This document shows, one piece after another, positions 1 to 8,193 of a stretch of 64,000 bases of DNA; position 1 is the first letter of the stretch, and every line of letters starts with the position of its first letter. The translations under genes and the position numbers were made by a program. The notes beneath the pieces are model-generated. The model did not search any database. It was given only the letters and a program-made list of their open reading frames with translations, and had not been told where the DNA came from. The stretch covers positions 1 to 64,000 of the forward strand of contig CBDFMV010000001.1 in assembly GCA_965249815.1 (NCBI GenBank). The letters run 5' to 3'. The stretch is from JAJAZB01 sp965249815 (GTDB lineage Bacteria > Bacteroidota > Bacteroidia > Cytophagales > Spirosomataceae).

Positions 1-308
1 ACACCAAGTCGGTGTTTACGGTGTACAATAATCCCTTCAGCCACAAGTTTGACGAAGATTTGCTCGATAAAGTAAAGGCGATGGACATCCACGACGGGAT
101 GCTCGACAACCTGCGGTCGCTGGATTACGAGGGCTTCATCCGGATCGGCGTGGAGTACGCCGACATCGTGGTGAAGGCCGAGGAAGACTTTAGCGAGAAC
201 ATTAACACCATTCTGAATGAACTGCCCGACAAAAAGGTGGAACTTACCGAAGAGACGGAAAATTACACGGAAACGTACTACAATTTATACAACGAACTGG
301 TTAGCTAA
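1..308 (+). CDS. Glycogen/starch synthase-like protein, C-terminal part (5' end outside window)
   Basis: The frame is open from the first bases and ends with TAA at 306-308, so only about the last 100 residues are present. The acidic tail, with VYNNPFSHKFDEDLLDKV near its start and NLYNELVS at the end, resembles the short (about 270 residue) glycogen/starch synthase N-domain proteins that Bacteroidota carry next to DUF4270 and glmS genes. Those proteins keep the GT5 N-terminal Rossmann domain and lack the usual catalytic C-domain, so enzymatic activity is doubtful. The identification rests on this tail plus gene order. The following gene overlaps the last 90 bases in another frame. Confidence 0.6.
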   Translation, partial: TKSVFTVYNNPFSHKFDEDLLDKVKAMDIHDGMLDNLRSLDYEGFIRIGVEYADIVVKAEEDFSENINTILNELPDKKVELTEETENYTETYYNLYNELVS

Positions 309-1656
309 CCTGCTGCTGGCGAGTGGGTTGATGCTCGGCCTGCTGGCCTGCGAAGACCCCCAAAAAATCGGCTCGGATCTGTTGCCCGCCGGGAGTCAGG
401 CGGGCGTTTTCTTTTCGGATACCTTCACGGTGCGCGCCTCGACGGTGCTGCTCGATTCGGTGCTGACCTCCGGCAGTGGCCTGCTGCTGGGCCGCTACGC
501 CGACCCTACGCTGGGGCCGGTCGAAGCCCGCAGTTTTCTCCAACTGGCTCCCAATCAGGGTGATACCCTCAAGTACGACGCCAGCAAGGCCGTGTACGAC
601 TCGCTCGTGCTGCTTCTGCCTTACAGCGGCTACAGCTACGGCGACACTACGCGCTATCAGAACATCGCCGTGCACCGCCTGCTCGACACGCTCAGCAACG
701 CCCGAACCTACCTCAACACCGATCAGGTGCCTTACGAGGCCACGCCGCTGGGGCGAGCCAGCTACAAGCCGAACTTCGACGTCAACAGTTCGCCCGTTTT
801 GCGCCTGAAATTGTCGGACGCCTTCGGGCGGGAATTGTTTGCCCTGGCGGGCAAACCCCAGAGTACCGACGCGGTAGCCTTCCGCAATTACCTCAAAGGC
901 CTGGCGCTGATTCCCGGCGCGGGCGACCAGGGCAGCGTGGTGAGCCTTTCGTCGGGCAACGCGGGGTTGGGTATTTACTACCACGTGGACACGGTCACGT
1001 ACGCCTACGTGGCCTACGCCCGGCCGGGGATCACGAAGAGTGGGCTGGTAGCCGCGCCCACGGCCCGGTTTGTGAACATCAAAACCCAGCGCAGCGGTGC
1101 CCTGACGGCGCTCACCCGACCGGGCCAGGCCGTGGCGTCGTCACGCACCAACTACGAGGTGTATTTGCAGGAAGGCTCCAACCTCGCCGTGAAACTCGAA
1201 TTTCCGACGCTTAACCAACTGCGTAACCTGCCGCAGGGCAAGGTAGCCCTCAACCAGGCCGAATTGCTGGTGGGGACCAAAGCCTACCCCATCAACTTGA
1301 ATCCTCCCGGCTCGCTATCGCTGGCCGAAAGCGACGCGACCAACAAGCCCCTGCGGACCCCCCAGAATCAGATTCGGTACGTGTTGCAGGAAGCCTCGGC
1401 CTCGTCGCCGGAAGTGGTGGGCTACGATCCGGACAACGAGCGTTACCTGTTTAACGTCACCACCCAGTTGCAGCAGATGCTGACGGGCCAGCGCGCGGCC
1501 ACCGGCCTGCTGCTGCTGCGCCAGCCACCGCAAGTGCAGACCAGTCAGGGAACTTCTTACCTCGTTACTTTCTTACAAGGTGGCGACGTGTCGCGGGCCG
1601 TGTTCGACGCCCGCCAAATCAGATTGAAAGTGTACTACACGATTTCCAACAACTGA
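217..1656 (+). CDS. DUF4270 family lipoprotein
   Basis: The protein has up to 479 residues. A lipobox-like LLAC follows a hydrophobic stretch (LLLASGLMLGLLAC), then EDPQKIGSDLLPAG, typical of the start of mature DUF4270 lipoproteins of Bacteroidota. It is probably anchored in the outer membrane; the family's biochemical role is not known. The body is rich in beta-strand-like segments and ends YYTISNN. The start is uncertain: the ATG at 217 gives 91 bases of overlap with the upstream gene and a basic n-region, and the only later in-frame ATG (331) lies inside the hydrophobic stretch and would be too short for a signal. The position between a glycogen-synthase-like gene and glmS is the usual Cytophagales order. 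Confidence 0.75.
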   Translation: MNCPTKRWNLPKRRKITRKRTTIYTTNWLANLLLASGLMLGLLACEDPQKIGSDLLPAGSQAGVFFSDTFTVRASTVLLDSVLTSGSGLLLGRYADPTLGPVEARSFLQLAPNQGDTLKYDASKAVYDSLVLLLPYSGYSYGDTTRYQNIAVHRLLDTLSNARTYLNTDQVPYEATPLGRASYKPNFDVNSSPVLRLKLSDAFGRELFALAGKPQSTDAVAFRNYLKGLALIPGAGDQGSVVSLSSGNAGLGIYYHVDTVTYAYVAYARPGITKSGLVAAPTARFVNIKTQRSGALTALTRPGQAVASSRTNYEVYLQEGSNLAVKLEFPTLNQLRNLPQGKVALNQAELLVGTKAYPINLNPPGSLSLAESDATNKPLRTPQNQIRYVLQEASASSPEVVGYDPDNERYLFNVTTQLQQMLTGQRAATGLLLLRQPPQVQTSQGTSYLVTFLQGGDVSRAVFDARQIRLKVYYTISNN

Positions 1657-1678
1657 CGGCGCAACTACTTTTTTTCAG

Positions 1679-1712
1679 AAAAACGGCTTTTCCCCCGAAA
1701 AGCCGTTTTTTT
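1679..1712 (+). terminator. Intrinsic terminator after the DUF4270 gene
   Basis: A perfect 12-base stem (1681-1692 pairs with 1697-1708) with a CCCC loop is followed by a T run to 1712. It starts 24 bases after the DUF4270 stop and before glmS, so it separates the two transcription units. Confidence 0.8.
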
Positions 1713-1780
1713 GTGGCTATTCGGCAACGAGCCTGGAAAGCCTGACCGGCAACCGTGAACTGTTAAACTGCAAACCGCCT

Positions 1781-3619
1781 ATGTGTGGCATCGTAGCGTA
1801 CGTCGGGCACCGCGACGCGTATCCCCTGATTGTCAAAGGATTGAAACGGCTCGAGTACCGGGGCTACGACTCGGCGGGCGTGGCCCTGCTCAACGGGCAC
1901 GGGTTAGAGATTCACAAGAAAAAAGGCAAAGTCGCCGATCTGGAAGCCTCGCTCGACGGCGAAACCCCCGGCGGCAAAACCGGCATGGGCCACACCCGCT
2001 GGGCCACCCACGGCGAACCCAACGACCGCAACGCCCACCCGCACCCCTCGCACTCGGGGCGGCTGGCGATTATTCACAACGGCATCATCGAAAACTACGG
2101 GGCCATCAAGCAGAAATTGCTGGGGAAAGGCTACGCGTTTCACAGCGATACCGATTCGGAGGTGTTCGTCAATTTCATCGAAGACATTCAGAGAAATACC
2201 GGCGCCACGCTCGACGAGGCCGTCCGGCTGGCCATGCAGGAGGTGGTCGGGGCCTACGCCATCGTGCTGATGGATGCCACCGAACCCGGCCTGCTCATCG
2301 CCGCCCGCAAGGGCAGTCCGCTGGTAATTGGCGTGGGTGACGACGAGTTTTTCTTCGCCTCCGACGCCACGCCGATCATCGAGTACACAAAAGAAGTCAT
2401 CTACCTCGACGACTACCAGATTGCCGTGGTGCGCCAGGGTGAACTGACCGTGCGCAACATCGATAACATTCAACAATCGCCGTACATCCAGACGGTTGAA
2501 CTGGAACTGGAAGCCATCGAAAAAGGCGGGTTCGAGCACTTCATGCTCAAGGAAATCTTCGAGCAGCCCCGTTCGGTGAAAGACTGCATGCGGGGCCGCG
2601 TCAGCGCCGACGAGGGCCACCTTGTGCTCGGCGGCCTCCGCGATTACCTCGACGACATTGCCAAATCGGAGCGCATCGTCATCGTGGCCTGCGGCACCTC
2701 GTGGCACGCCGGGCTGGTGGCCGAGTATATTTTTGAAGAACTGGCCCGGATTCCGGTCGAGGTCGAATACGCGTCGGAATTTCGCTACCGCAACCCCATC
2801 ATCAAGGAAGGCGACGTGGTGATTGCCATTTCGCAGTCGGGCGAAACGATGGACACCCTGGCGGCGCTTGAACTGGCCAAAGCGAAAGGTGCCATCATCC
2901 TGGGCGTGTGCAACGTGGTCGGGGCGAGCATTCCGCGCATCACCCACGCCGGGGCCTACACCCACGCCGGGCCGGAAATCGGCGTGGCTTCCACGAAAGC
3001 CTTCACCGCCCAGGTGACCGTGCTGACGCTGATGGCCATTGCCGTGGCGCGTAAAAAAGGGATTTTGCACGAAGATACCTTCCGGCGGTTGCTGTTCGAG
3101 CTGGAGCGGATTCCCGATAAAATCGAGAAAGTATTGAAGTCGGCGGAGAAGGTGAAAGACATGGCCTGGCAGTTTCACGAAGCCCGGAATTTCCTGTACC
3201 TCGGGCGCGGTTCCAACTTCCCCGTGGCGCTCGAAGGCGCACTTAAGTTGAAGGAAATCAGCTACATCCACGCCGAAGGCTACCCCGCCGCCGAGATGAA
3301 GCACGGCCCCATCGCCCTCATCGACGAAGACATGCCGGTGGTGTTTATCGCCACGAAAGACGCGTCCTACGAAAAAATCGTCTCGAACATTCAGGAAGTC
3401 AAAGCCCGCAAGGGCCGGGTGATCGCCGTGGTGACCGAGGGCGACAAGCTGCTCCCTACGATGGCTGATTACGTGCTCGAAGTGCCCATTACCCACGATT
3501 TGCTCGTGCCGCTGCTGTCGGTCGTGCCGCTCCAACTGCTCTCGTACTACGTGGCCGTGCTGCGCGGCTGCAACGTGGACCAGCCGAGGAACCTGGCGAA
3601 GTCGGTAACGGTGGAGTGA
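1781..3619 (+). CDS. glmS: Glutamine--fructose-6-phosphate aminotransferase (isomerizing)
   Basis: This cytoplasmic enzyme makes glucosamine-6-phosphate from fructose-6-phosphate and glutamine, the first committed step to UDP-GlcNAc for peptidoglycan and lipopolysaccharide. The protein has 612 residues, the normal length. It begins MCGIVAYVGHR, so Cys2 is the N-terminal nucleophile of the class II glutaminase domain, with HTRWATHG and HNGIIENY further on. Two SIS domains follow (ACGTSWHAG and SQSGETMDT in the first; LGRGSNFPVALEGALKLKEISY region in the second), and the end NLAKSVTVE is the canonical C-terminus. The ATG is fixed by the required Cys2. No glmS ribozyme was seen in the 125-base leader, as expected for this phylum. 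Confidence 0.98.
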   Translation: MCGIVAYVGHRDAYPLIVKGLKRLEYRGYDSAGVALLNGHGLEIHKKKGKVADLEASLDGETPGGKTGMGHTRWATHGEPNDRNAHPHPSHSGRLAIIHNGIIENYGAIKQKLLGKGYAFHSDTDSEVFVNFIEDIQRNTGATLDEAVRLAMQEVVGAYAIVLMDATEPGLLIAARKGSPLVIGVGDDEFFFASDATPIIEYTKEVIYLDDYQIAVVRQGELTVRNIDNIQQSPYIQTVELELEAIEKGGFEHFMLKEIFEQPRSVKDCMRGRVSADEGHLVLGGLRDYLDDIAKSERIVIVACGTSWHAGLVAEYIFEELARIPVEVEYASEFRYRNPIIKEGDVVIAISQSGETMDTLAALELAKAKGAIILGVCNVVGASIPRITHAGAYTHAGPEIGVASTKAFTAQVTVLTLMAIAVARKKGILHEDTFRRLLFELERIPDKIEKVLKSAEKVKDMAWQFHEARNFLYLGRGSNFPVALEGALKLKEISYIHAEGYPAAEMKHGPIALIDEDMPVVFIATKDASYEKIVSNIQEVKARKGRVIAVVTEGDKLLPTMADYVLEVPITHDLLVPLLSVVPLQLLSYYVAVLRGCNVDQPRNLAKSVTVE

Positions 3620-3627
3620 TTCAGGCG

Positions 3628-3660
3628 AGACCTGACCGGTTTTAGAAACCGGTTAGGTCT
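3628..3660. repeat. 33-base palindrome after glmS
   Basis: Arms 3628-3642 and 3646-3660 pair over 15 bases with one G.T wobble. The arms contain the AGACCT..CCGGTTT core that is very similar to the palindrome inside the kinase gene at 26981-27013, so this looks like one copy of a dispersed palindromic element. Nine bases downstream of the glmS stop it may also act as a terminator, although it lacks a long T tract. Confidence 0.6.
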
Positions 3661-3672
3661 GAAATCTGAAAT

Positions 3673-3857
3673 TCACGGCTTGTCGTAATTGACGTACGCT
3701 GCCCAAATTACGTGGCGGCAAAAGCGGCTGCGTCGTGGGCGTTCCAGGCGTCGATTTGGCGCATCGCCACCGTTTCCGGCGCGTCGGTGGGCGTTTGCGC
3801 GGCGGCTACGCTCGTCGCCAACGCACTCAGGGCGAAAATCAGCAAGCCGGTTTTCAT
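3673..3857 (-). pseudogene. Truncated NTF2/SnoaL-like exported protein remnant
   Basis: The in-frame part (3857 down to TAA at 3708-3710) encodes 49 residues: a signal peptide (MKTGLLIFALSALATSVAAAQ) followed by TVAMRQIDAWNAHDAAAFAAT, which is the first helix of an NTF2/SnoaL-like domain and then stops. Directly after, in another frame, the sequence reads VIWAAYVNYDKP and then TGA (3673-3675), like a C-terminal end. The simplest reading is a gene that lost its middle by deletion. It lies 13 bases downstream of the TPR gene on the same strand and was probably its operon partner. A genuine 49-residue secreted peptide cannot be excluded. Confidence 0.5.
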
Positions 3858-3870
3858 GGAAATAACGCGG

Positions 3871-5553
3871 TTATTTCGCGCCCATCCGCTGCCGGAAGGC
3901 CGCGTCGCCGCGCTGCCAGCCCGCCGTGGCCAGAGCCAGTTCGCGCTGGGCGGTGGTAGTTTCGCCGCGTTGCTTCGCCAGTTGACTAAGGGCGTAGTGC
4001 GTGCCCGCGTAGCCCGCGTCGTGGTCGGCGAGGATTCTGGTGGCTTCTTCGGCGAAGGCGATCAACCCGGCTTCACGGGCCTGTTGCGCGATGGTTTCGA
4101 GTTGAAACAGGCTTTCAATCCACGGGTCGGGGCCGGTCTGGAGGCGGGCCGTTTTCATAAACGCCCGCACGTTGTCGAGGGCGGAGGCCGAAGGATTCGG
4201 CTCGTGCAGACGAAGCAACGCCTCCAGAAAACGCGGGTACGGCTCCAGCCGCCCGGCGATGTAACCCGACGGATTCACCTTGCGGATGCCGGGCAATTCG
4301 GCCAGCGCGGCGTCCATTTCGCGCCGGGCCTCGGCCCACTGCCGTTTTTCAACGTTGGCCAATCCCAGCAAATAATGGCCCAGCAGGCGTTCGCCGCCGG
4401 TTTTTCCATTCGTTAAATCCAGCGCCAGGGCCTCGGCTTCGGCGGCGTGGCCCGTCGCGAGCAGCAGTTCGGGGTAGCTTTTTTTGGTGTAAAACGCCAG
4501 TTCCGGGTCGCCGGGTCGGGTCATGCCGTACACGCGTTTCAAGGCGGTTGCGGCCTCGGCGAGGCGGCCCTGGTACTGGTAGCACAGCGCCAGCAGCGTG
4601 AGGTTGTGCGTGTGGTGCCAGTCGAAATCGGCCTTGTAACCTTCGGTCTGGTAGGTGCGCCGCTCGATGGAATCGGCGGCAGCAAGGTAGGCGATGGCGT
4701 CGTCCACGCGGCCCGTTTTCATCAAATCGTGGGCGTACATGTGCCGGGCGTGGGGCAGGTTGGGGGCCAGCCGGGCGTAGATTTCGCCGTGAACAAGCGC
4801 CTGCTCGTAAGTGCCCATGCCCTCGTTGGCGTGGATGAGGTAGTGGTGGGCGGCGGGGTGGTCGGGGGCGAGGCGGAGGATTTTCTCGTAAATCGCCACC
4901 ACCGTCGGGCCGCTGCCCTGCCCGCGACCATCGGCGTAGCGCTCGTGGGCGTTGCCGAGCAGGAGCCAGAGTTCCACGTCCTGCGGGAATTTCCGAATGG
5001 CCTGGCTCAACTCGCGGCGGTAGGCCGACAGCATGGTTTCGTTGGTGAGCGAATCCAGCGCGTTCATCTGACTGACCCGCACCCGGACGTGCGCTTTTTC
5101 GCGCTCCGAACTGAATTTCTCCAGCGCCTTCGCCCGCCGGACTTCGCGCCGCGCCGCCGTGGTGTCGTCGAGTTGGGAGTAAATCCAGCTTAGCTGCACG
5201 TGAGCCAGGGCCAGCGTGGAATCGCGCCGCAACGCCTCGTGGAACGACCGGGCCGCTTCCACCCACACGTAGCCGTGGAGGTAGGCCATGCCCTGGTCGA
5301 AATACGCCTGGGCTTCCGCCGATTTGGTGGAGGTGGGCGTCGGCACCGCGCCGAGGCCGGAGCGCAACGCCACCGGTTGCCGCAGCACCGCTGCCGGAAT
5401 ACCGCCGACGTGCGTCTGGCCGCAAATCGGGATGCGGGCGGCGAGTTCCTGCACCGAAACCGGCGTCGGCGTGCGGCGCGGTTCGGGTTGGTGCAGCCAG
5501 CCCGTCAGGGTCAGCAGCAGGGCGGCGGTCAGGGTGGGAGTGAGGGCGTTCAT
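3871..5553 (-). CDS. Exported tetratricopeptide-repeat protein
   Basis: The start at 5553 gives MNALTPTLTAALLLTLTGWLH, a credible signal sequence; an upstream ATG at 5583 would add ten basic residues ahead of it. The protein has 560 residues. After a short segment with ICGQTHVGG come helical repeats with TPR spacing (QAYFDQGMAYLHGYVWVEAA, then HVQLSWIYSQLDD, ELWLLLGNAHERYADG, LTLLALCYQYQGRLAEA and others). A histidine-rich stretch (HHYLIHANEG, then HARHMYAHDL) matches a recurring signature of a large bacterial TPR protein family with no assigned reaction. It is probably periplasmic and protein-binding. It is the first gene of a two-gene unit with the NTF2-like remnant. Confidence 0.75.
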   Translation of the reverse strand: MNALTPTLTAALLLTLTGWLHQPEPRRTPTPVSVQELAARIPICGQTHVGGIPAAVLRQPVALRSGLGAVPTPTSTKSAEAQAYFDQGMAYLHGYVWVEAARSFHEALRRDSTLALAHVQLSWIYSQLDDTTAARREVRRAKALEKFSSEREKAHVRVRVSQMNALDSLTNETMLSAYRRELSQAIRKFPQDVELWLLLGNAHERYADGRGQGSGPTVVAIYEKILRLAPDHPAAHHYLIHANEGMGTYEQALVHGEIYARLAPNLPHARHMYAHDLMKTGRVDDAIAYLAAADSIERRTYQTEGYKADFDWHHTHNLTLLALCYQYQGRLAEAATALKRVYGMTRPGDPELAFYTKKSYPELLLATGHAAEAEALALDLTNGKTGGERLLGHYLLGLANVEKRQWAEARREMDAALAELPGIRKVNPSGYIAGRLEPYPRFLEALLRLHEPNPSASALDNVRAFMKTARLQTGPDPWIESLFQLETIAQQAREAGLIAFAEEATRILADHDAGYAGTHYALSQLAKQRGETTTAQRELALATAGWQRGDAAFRQRMGAK

Positions 5554-5653
5554 CGGCGATGCGGGAGAAGTTCGGCTCCGCAAAGATTCCGAAATTTTCG
5601 GAGAAAACCCGGCGGGTAATCCCTTGATGGGTAGGGGGTTTCTGCCCTCGTAC

Positions 5654-7000
5654 CTACCGGCTTTTCGGCTTCCGGTCCGGCTCGATCATCAACAAAGGTG
5701 ACGCAGCGTCTTCTTTCAGGTACTTCTCGTAAGCCGGTTTGGTCATCAGGTCAACTTGGTATTGGTAGTTTTCCGGTTGCCGAGCGTTTTTATGTACGTA
5801 GCTGACCCAGTACGAAGCGATGTCCGCCGCCGAATACCGGTTGAGGCGGGCATTCGGGATGTGTCTGTCATCCAGCCAAACCCCAAACTTTTTGGCGTTT
5901 TTCCATTCCTTCATCAGGGCCTCGGTGGGCACTTGACGAGGTAGAGGGGGCACCAGTTGAACCTGTTGCTTCTCCGCCGCCGACAATTCCGAAAACTTTT
6001 TTCGTGGGGCATTGCGGCCGGGCAGGATGACCAGCTTGTCGGCGTACAGCCGTTCCATTTTCGTGACGTCGGTTGCTGCCTGCGGGGGGCGGGTTGCCGG
6101 GTTTTGTGTCCGGGGCGGGGTTACCTGCGCCGTGGTGGTCGTCCCGATCAGAATGGTCAGCGTGCTTAGCAGCAGCACGGCGCTGCTGGCGGTCAGCCAG
6201 GCGCTGGCCCGCGAGGTGTGTCTGGTCATCATGTGCAAGCGTTGTTTAGTGGTTTGAAACGTAAGGGTGCTCGCCAGCGCCACCGATGGCACGGCGGTAA
6301 GTTTGCTCAACAGCAGGTGCTGGTAATGCGGGATATTCCGGTGGCTCCGGGTCACGGCTTCGTCGGCCAGTAATTCATGGTTGAACTGAATGAGCCGTTT
6401 GCACCAGAAAAGCAGCGGGTTGAACCAGCCGAAGCAGAGCAGCAACTCGACGAGCACCACGTCGAGCGAATGGCGTTGCCGGACGTGGGCCAGCTCGTGC
6501 GTGAGGAGTTCGGGCTCGATTTCGCCCCGGCGGTACGCCGCTTCGGAAAGAAAAAGGCAATGCAGAAACGTGTGGGGCAACACGTCGCCGTCGAGCAACA
6601 CCAGCGTAGCGCCCTGATGAGGTTGTTTGGGGTTCGCGTGAATTCGACGGAAAAGGAAAAGCAGATTTCGCAGAAACCGCGCTACCATCAGCGTGCTGAC
6701 GACTCCGTACAACCACCAGCCGTAGGCCCAATCCGTGGCTTCCGGCCCTGCGGAGTCACCGGGGGGACGGAACGGGATCGTTGCGCCGGGCGTACCGGCT
6801 GGCTCCGGTTGAAAAAGAACGAAAGGTTCCGTTTCGGACCAAAACGGGAACGAAAGCAGCGGGATCAGGAGTGAAAACACCACACTACCCAGCAGGTAAA
6901 ACCGCTTAAACGGGTGCATCCGCTTGTTTTCGAGGGCTATTTTGTAAAAGCCCAGTACCAGCAGCAGGCCCAAACCCGACTTCAGCAAGTAAGCCATCAT
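5654..7000 (-). CDS. BlaR1/MecR1-type M56 family sensor metallopeptidase
   Basis: The protein has 448 residues with membrane segments near 4-22, 35-52, 95-115 and 270-292. The zinc protease motif HELAH is at 168-172 and a third ligand candidate is in FNHELLADEAV (about 208-216). Family members sense cell-wall stress and cleave a BlaI-type repressor. The C-terminal 150 residues after the last membrane segment are outside the cell and do not resemble a penicillin-binding domain, so the signal is probably not a beta-lactam; many Bacteroidota M56 proteins have such variable sensors. The start codon overlaps the stop of the repressor gene by four bases (ATGA, 6997-7000), so translation is coupled. 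Confidence 0.85.
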   Translation of the reverse strand: MMAYLLKSGLGLLLVLGFYKIALENKRMHPFKRFYLLGSVVFSLLIPLLSFPFWSETEPFVLFQPEPAGTPGATIPFRPPGDSAGPEATDWAYGWWLYGVVSTLMVARFLRNLLFLFRRIHANPKQPHQGATLVLLDGDVLPHTFLHCLFLSEAAYRRGEIEPELLTHELAHVRQRHSLDVVLVELLLCFGWFNPLLFWCKRLIQFNHELLADEAVTRSHRNIPHYQHLLLSKLTAVPSVALASTLTFQTTKQRLHMMTRHTSRASAWLTASSAVLLLSTLTILIGTTTTAQVTPPRTQNPATRPPQAATDVTKMERLYADKLVILPGRNAPRKKFSELSAAEKQQVQLVPPLPRQVPTEALMKEWKNAKKFGVWLDDRHIPNARLNRYSAADIASYWVSYVHKNARQPENYQYQVDLMTKPAYEKYLKEDAASPLLMIEPDRKPKSR

Positions 7001-7368
7001 TGCTTTTTCTTTTGAATTTGCGCCTCCACAATCGCTTTCAGGTCCTCTAATTCTTCCGCCGACAGGTCGGTTTCCGTCGTAAAAAACGAGGCAAACTGGG
7101 CCGCTGAGTTATTGAAAAACCCTTTGATTAACCCGTTGACGTGCCTGGCGAAGTGCGTCTCGCGGGTCACGAGCGGGTAGTACTCTCGGGAGTTGCCGTA
7201 CTCGCGGTAGGCCACAAACCCTTTGGCGATCATGCGTTTGAGCAGGGTAGCGACGGTGGTGGCGGCAGGTTTGGGCGCGTCGTAGGCGTCGAGCAAGTCT
7301 TTCATGAAAGCCCGCTCCCGGCTCCACAGGTGTTGCATGAGGGTTTCTTCGGTCGGAGAAAGTTTCAT
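6997..7368 (-). CDS. BlaI/MecI/CopY family transcriptional repressor
   Basis: The protein has 123 residues. The N-terminal winged helix begins MKLSPTEETLMQHLW and includes ATTVATLLKRMIAKGFV and REYGNSREYYPLV; the C-terminal dimerisation part is followed by a lysine-rich end. This is a typical BlaI size and layout. It is the first gene of a repressor-sensor operon with the M56 peptidase, which is predicted to cleave it in the linker. A near-perfect TACA..TGTA dyad lies 20 bases upstream, so autorepression is likely. Confidence 0.9.
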   Translation of the reverse strand: MKLSPTEETLMQHLWSRERAFMKDLLDAYDAPKPAATTVATLLKRMIAKGFVAYREYGNSREYYPLVTRETHFARHVNGLIKGFFNNSAAQFASFFTTETDLSAEELEDLKAIVEAQIQKKKQ

Positions 7369-7387
7369 TCTATTTGAGTAGAGAAAT

Positions 7388-7403
7388 TTCTACAAATGTA
7401 GAA
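7388..7403. promoter_or_regulatory. BlaI-type operator
   Basis: TTCTACAAATGTAGAA is a perfect 16-base dyad that contains the TACA..TGTA core of BlaI/MecI operators. A second, weaker dyad (TTCTA..TAGA around 7368-7384) lies next to it, immediately upstream of the repressor start at 7368. Two adjacent sites would fit cooperative dimer binding. Confidence 0.65.
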
Positions 7404-7450
7404 TGAATAAGGGATTCGCAAGACGATTCGCCTTTTATTTTTTGACCAAA

Positions 7451-7487
7451 CACGCCAAAAACCTTCCTGGGGAAGGTTTTTGGCGTG
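7451..7487. terminator. Long hairpin between the BlaI operator and the toxin-antitoxin genes
   Basis: A perfect 17-base stem (7451-7467 with 7471-7487) has a 3-base loop. The stem has internal A and T runs but no clean terminal T tract, so it may be a terminator or a dispersed palindromic repeat. Confidence 0.5.
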
Positions 7488-7649
7488 CCTGAAACAAAAC
7501 AAGCCGTGGGCAGTATTCAATTCGCCCACCGGGTCTAGTCGCGTCGTCCGGACCCAGGCATCGGTGAAGCCTGCCTCAATCCAGCGGCCACGCAGCCAGG
7601 GCGCGGAACCAGGTTTTTATCTTAAATCTGAAAAAACGAAACGACGGTT

Positions 7650-7808
7650 ATGGTGATTGAAATCAATAAAGACACAAAGGCAGAGCACTTGAAGGAATTG
7701 CTCAAAAAAGCACCCCGGAAGAATACGTTGCGCCCCTTCGTCGGTAAACTCAAGCGGGGACTGGATGGCCTGAATTACCAAAAAGAAGCCCGCAATGAGT
7801 GGGATTGA
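7650..7808 (+). CDS. Small antitoxin-like protein upstream of a PIN toxin
   Basis: The 52-residue reading frame begins MVIEINKDTKAEHLKELLKK and ends YQKEARNEWD. The GKLKRGLDGLNYQKEARNEWD-like tail is typical of short Bacteroidota proteins that sit directly before VapC/PIN genes and that I take to be the cognate antitoxin. The stop overlaps the start of the PIN gene by 14 bases, the usual coupled arrangement. The fold is mostly helical with no obvious DNA-binding motif visible; the antitoxin role is inferred from context and size. Confidence 0.7.
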   Translation: MVIEINKDTKAEHLKELLKKAPRKNTLRPFVGKLKRGLDGLNYQKEARNEWD

Positions 7809-8165
7809 CTCTCTGACCGACACCAATTTCTTGATTTACCTGCTGGAAGGCCGGCCTGAGACCGAGCTTTTTGCGGACTTTTCCTTTGCCGTCTCGTTTG
7901 TTTCCGAAATCGAACTGTTGGGCAAAAAAGGCATTTCGGAGGCAGAAAAACTGGTGATTCAGGAATTACTGGATGCTTGTTTCCTCATTGACCTGCACCC
8001 GACGATTAAAGCGAAAGCCATTTCGTTGAAGCAAAGCCACAAAATCAAGTTGCCCGATGCGTTGATTGCCGCTACCGGTTTTACTCGGGTCTGCCGCTAC
8101 TCACCGCCGATAAAGGGTTTTCCAACTTACCTGACCTTGATGTGCTGCTGTTAGACGTTAGTTGA
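7795..8165 (+). pseudogene. VapC-like PIN-domain toxin with a single-base frameshift
   Basis: The first 96 residues are a good PIN domain: DTNFLIYLLEG carries the first catalytic Asp, EIELLG the conserved Glu, and KLPDALIAAT the third acidic site. After TACCGG-TTTT (8079-8082) the frame goes wrong and stops at 8154. The frame one base back reads YSGLPLLTADKGFSNLPDLD up to TGA at 8163-8165, exactly the expected end with the fourth acidic residue in TADKGF. Adding one T to the run of four restores one 123-residue protein. As written, the toxin lacks its last acidic residue and terminal strand, so it is probably inactive, unless the run is a sequencing error. Confidence 0.75.
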
Positions 8166-8193
8166 ATAGCGTCTTGCTTCCTGAGTTTAGCCA

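Noticed and set aside
1713..1780. glmS ribozyme or riboswitch before glmS
   Set aside because: The leader after the terminator is too short for the glmS ribozyme and has no core motif.
1904..3535. 543-residue open frame on the minus strand inside glmS
   Set aside because: It is antisense to a textbook glmS and is an artefact of GC-rich codon use; the translation is rich in His/Gly/Val without any motif.
7488..7649. Stop-free minus-strand stretch of about 38 residues (SAPWLRGRWIEAGF onward)
   Set aside because: It reads like protein but has no start, no second copy and no family I can name; too short to call a remnant.
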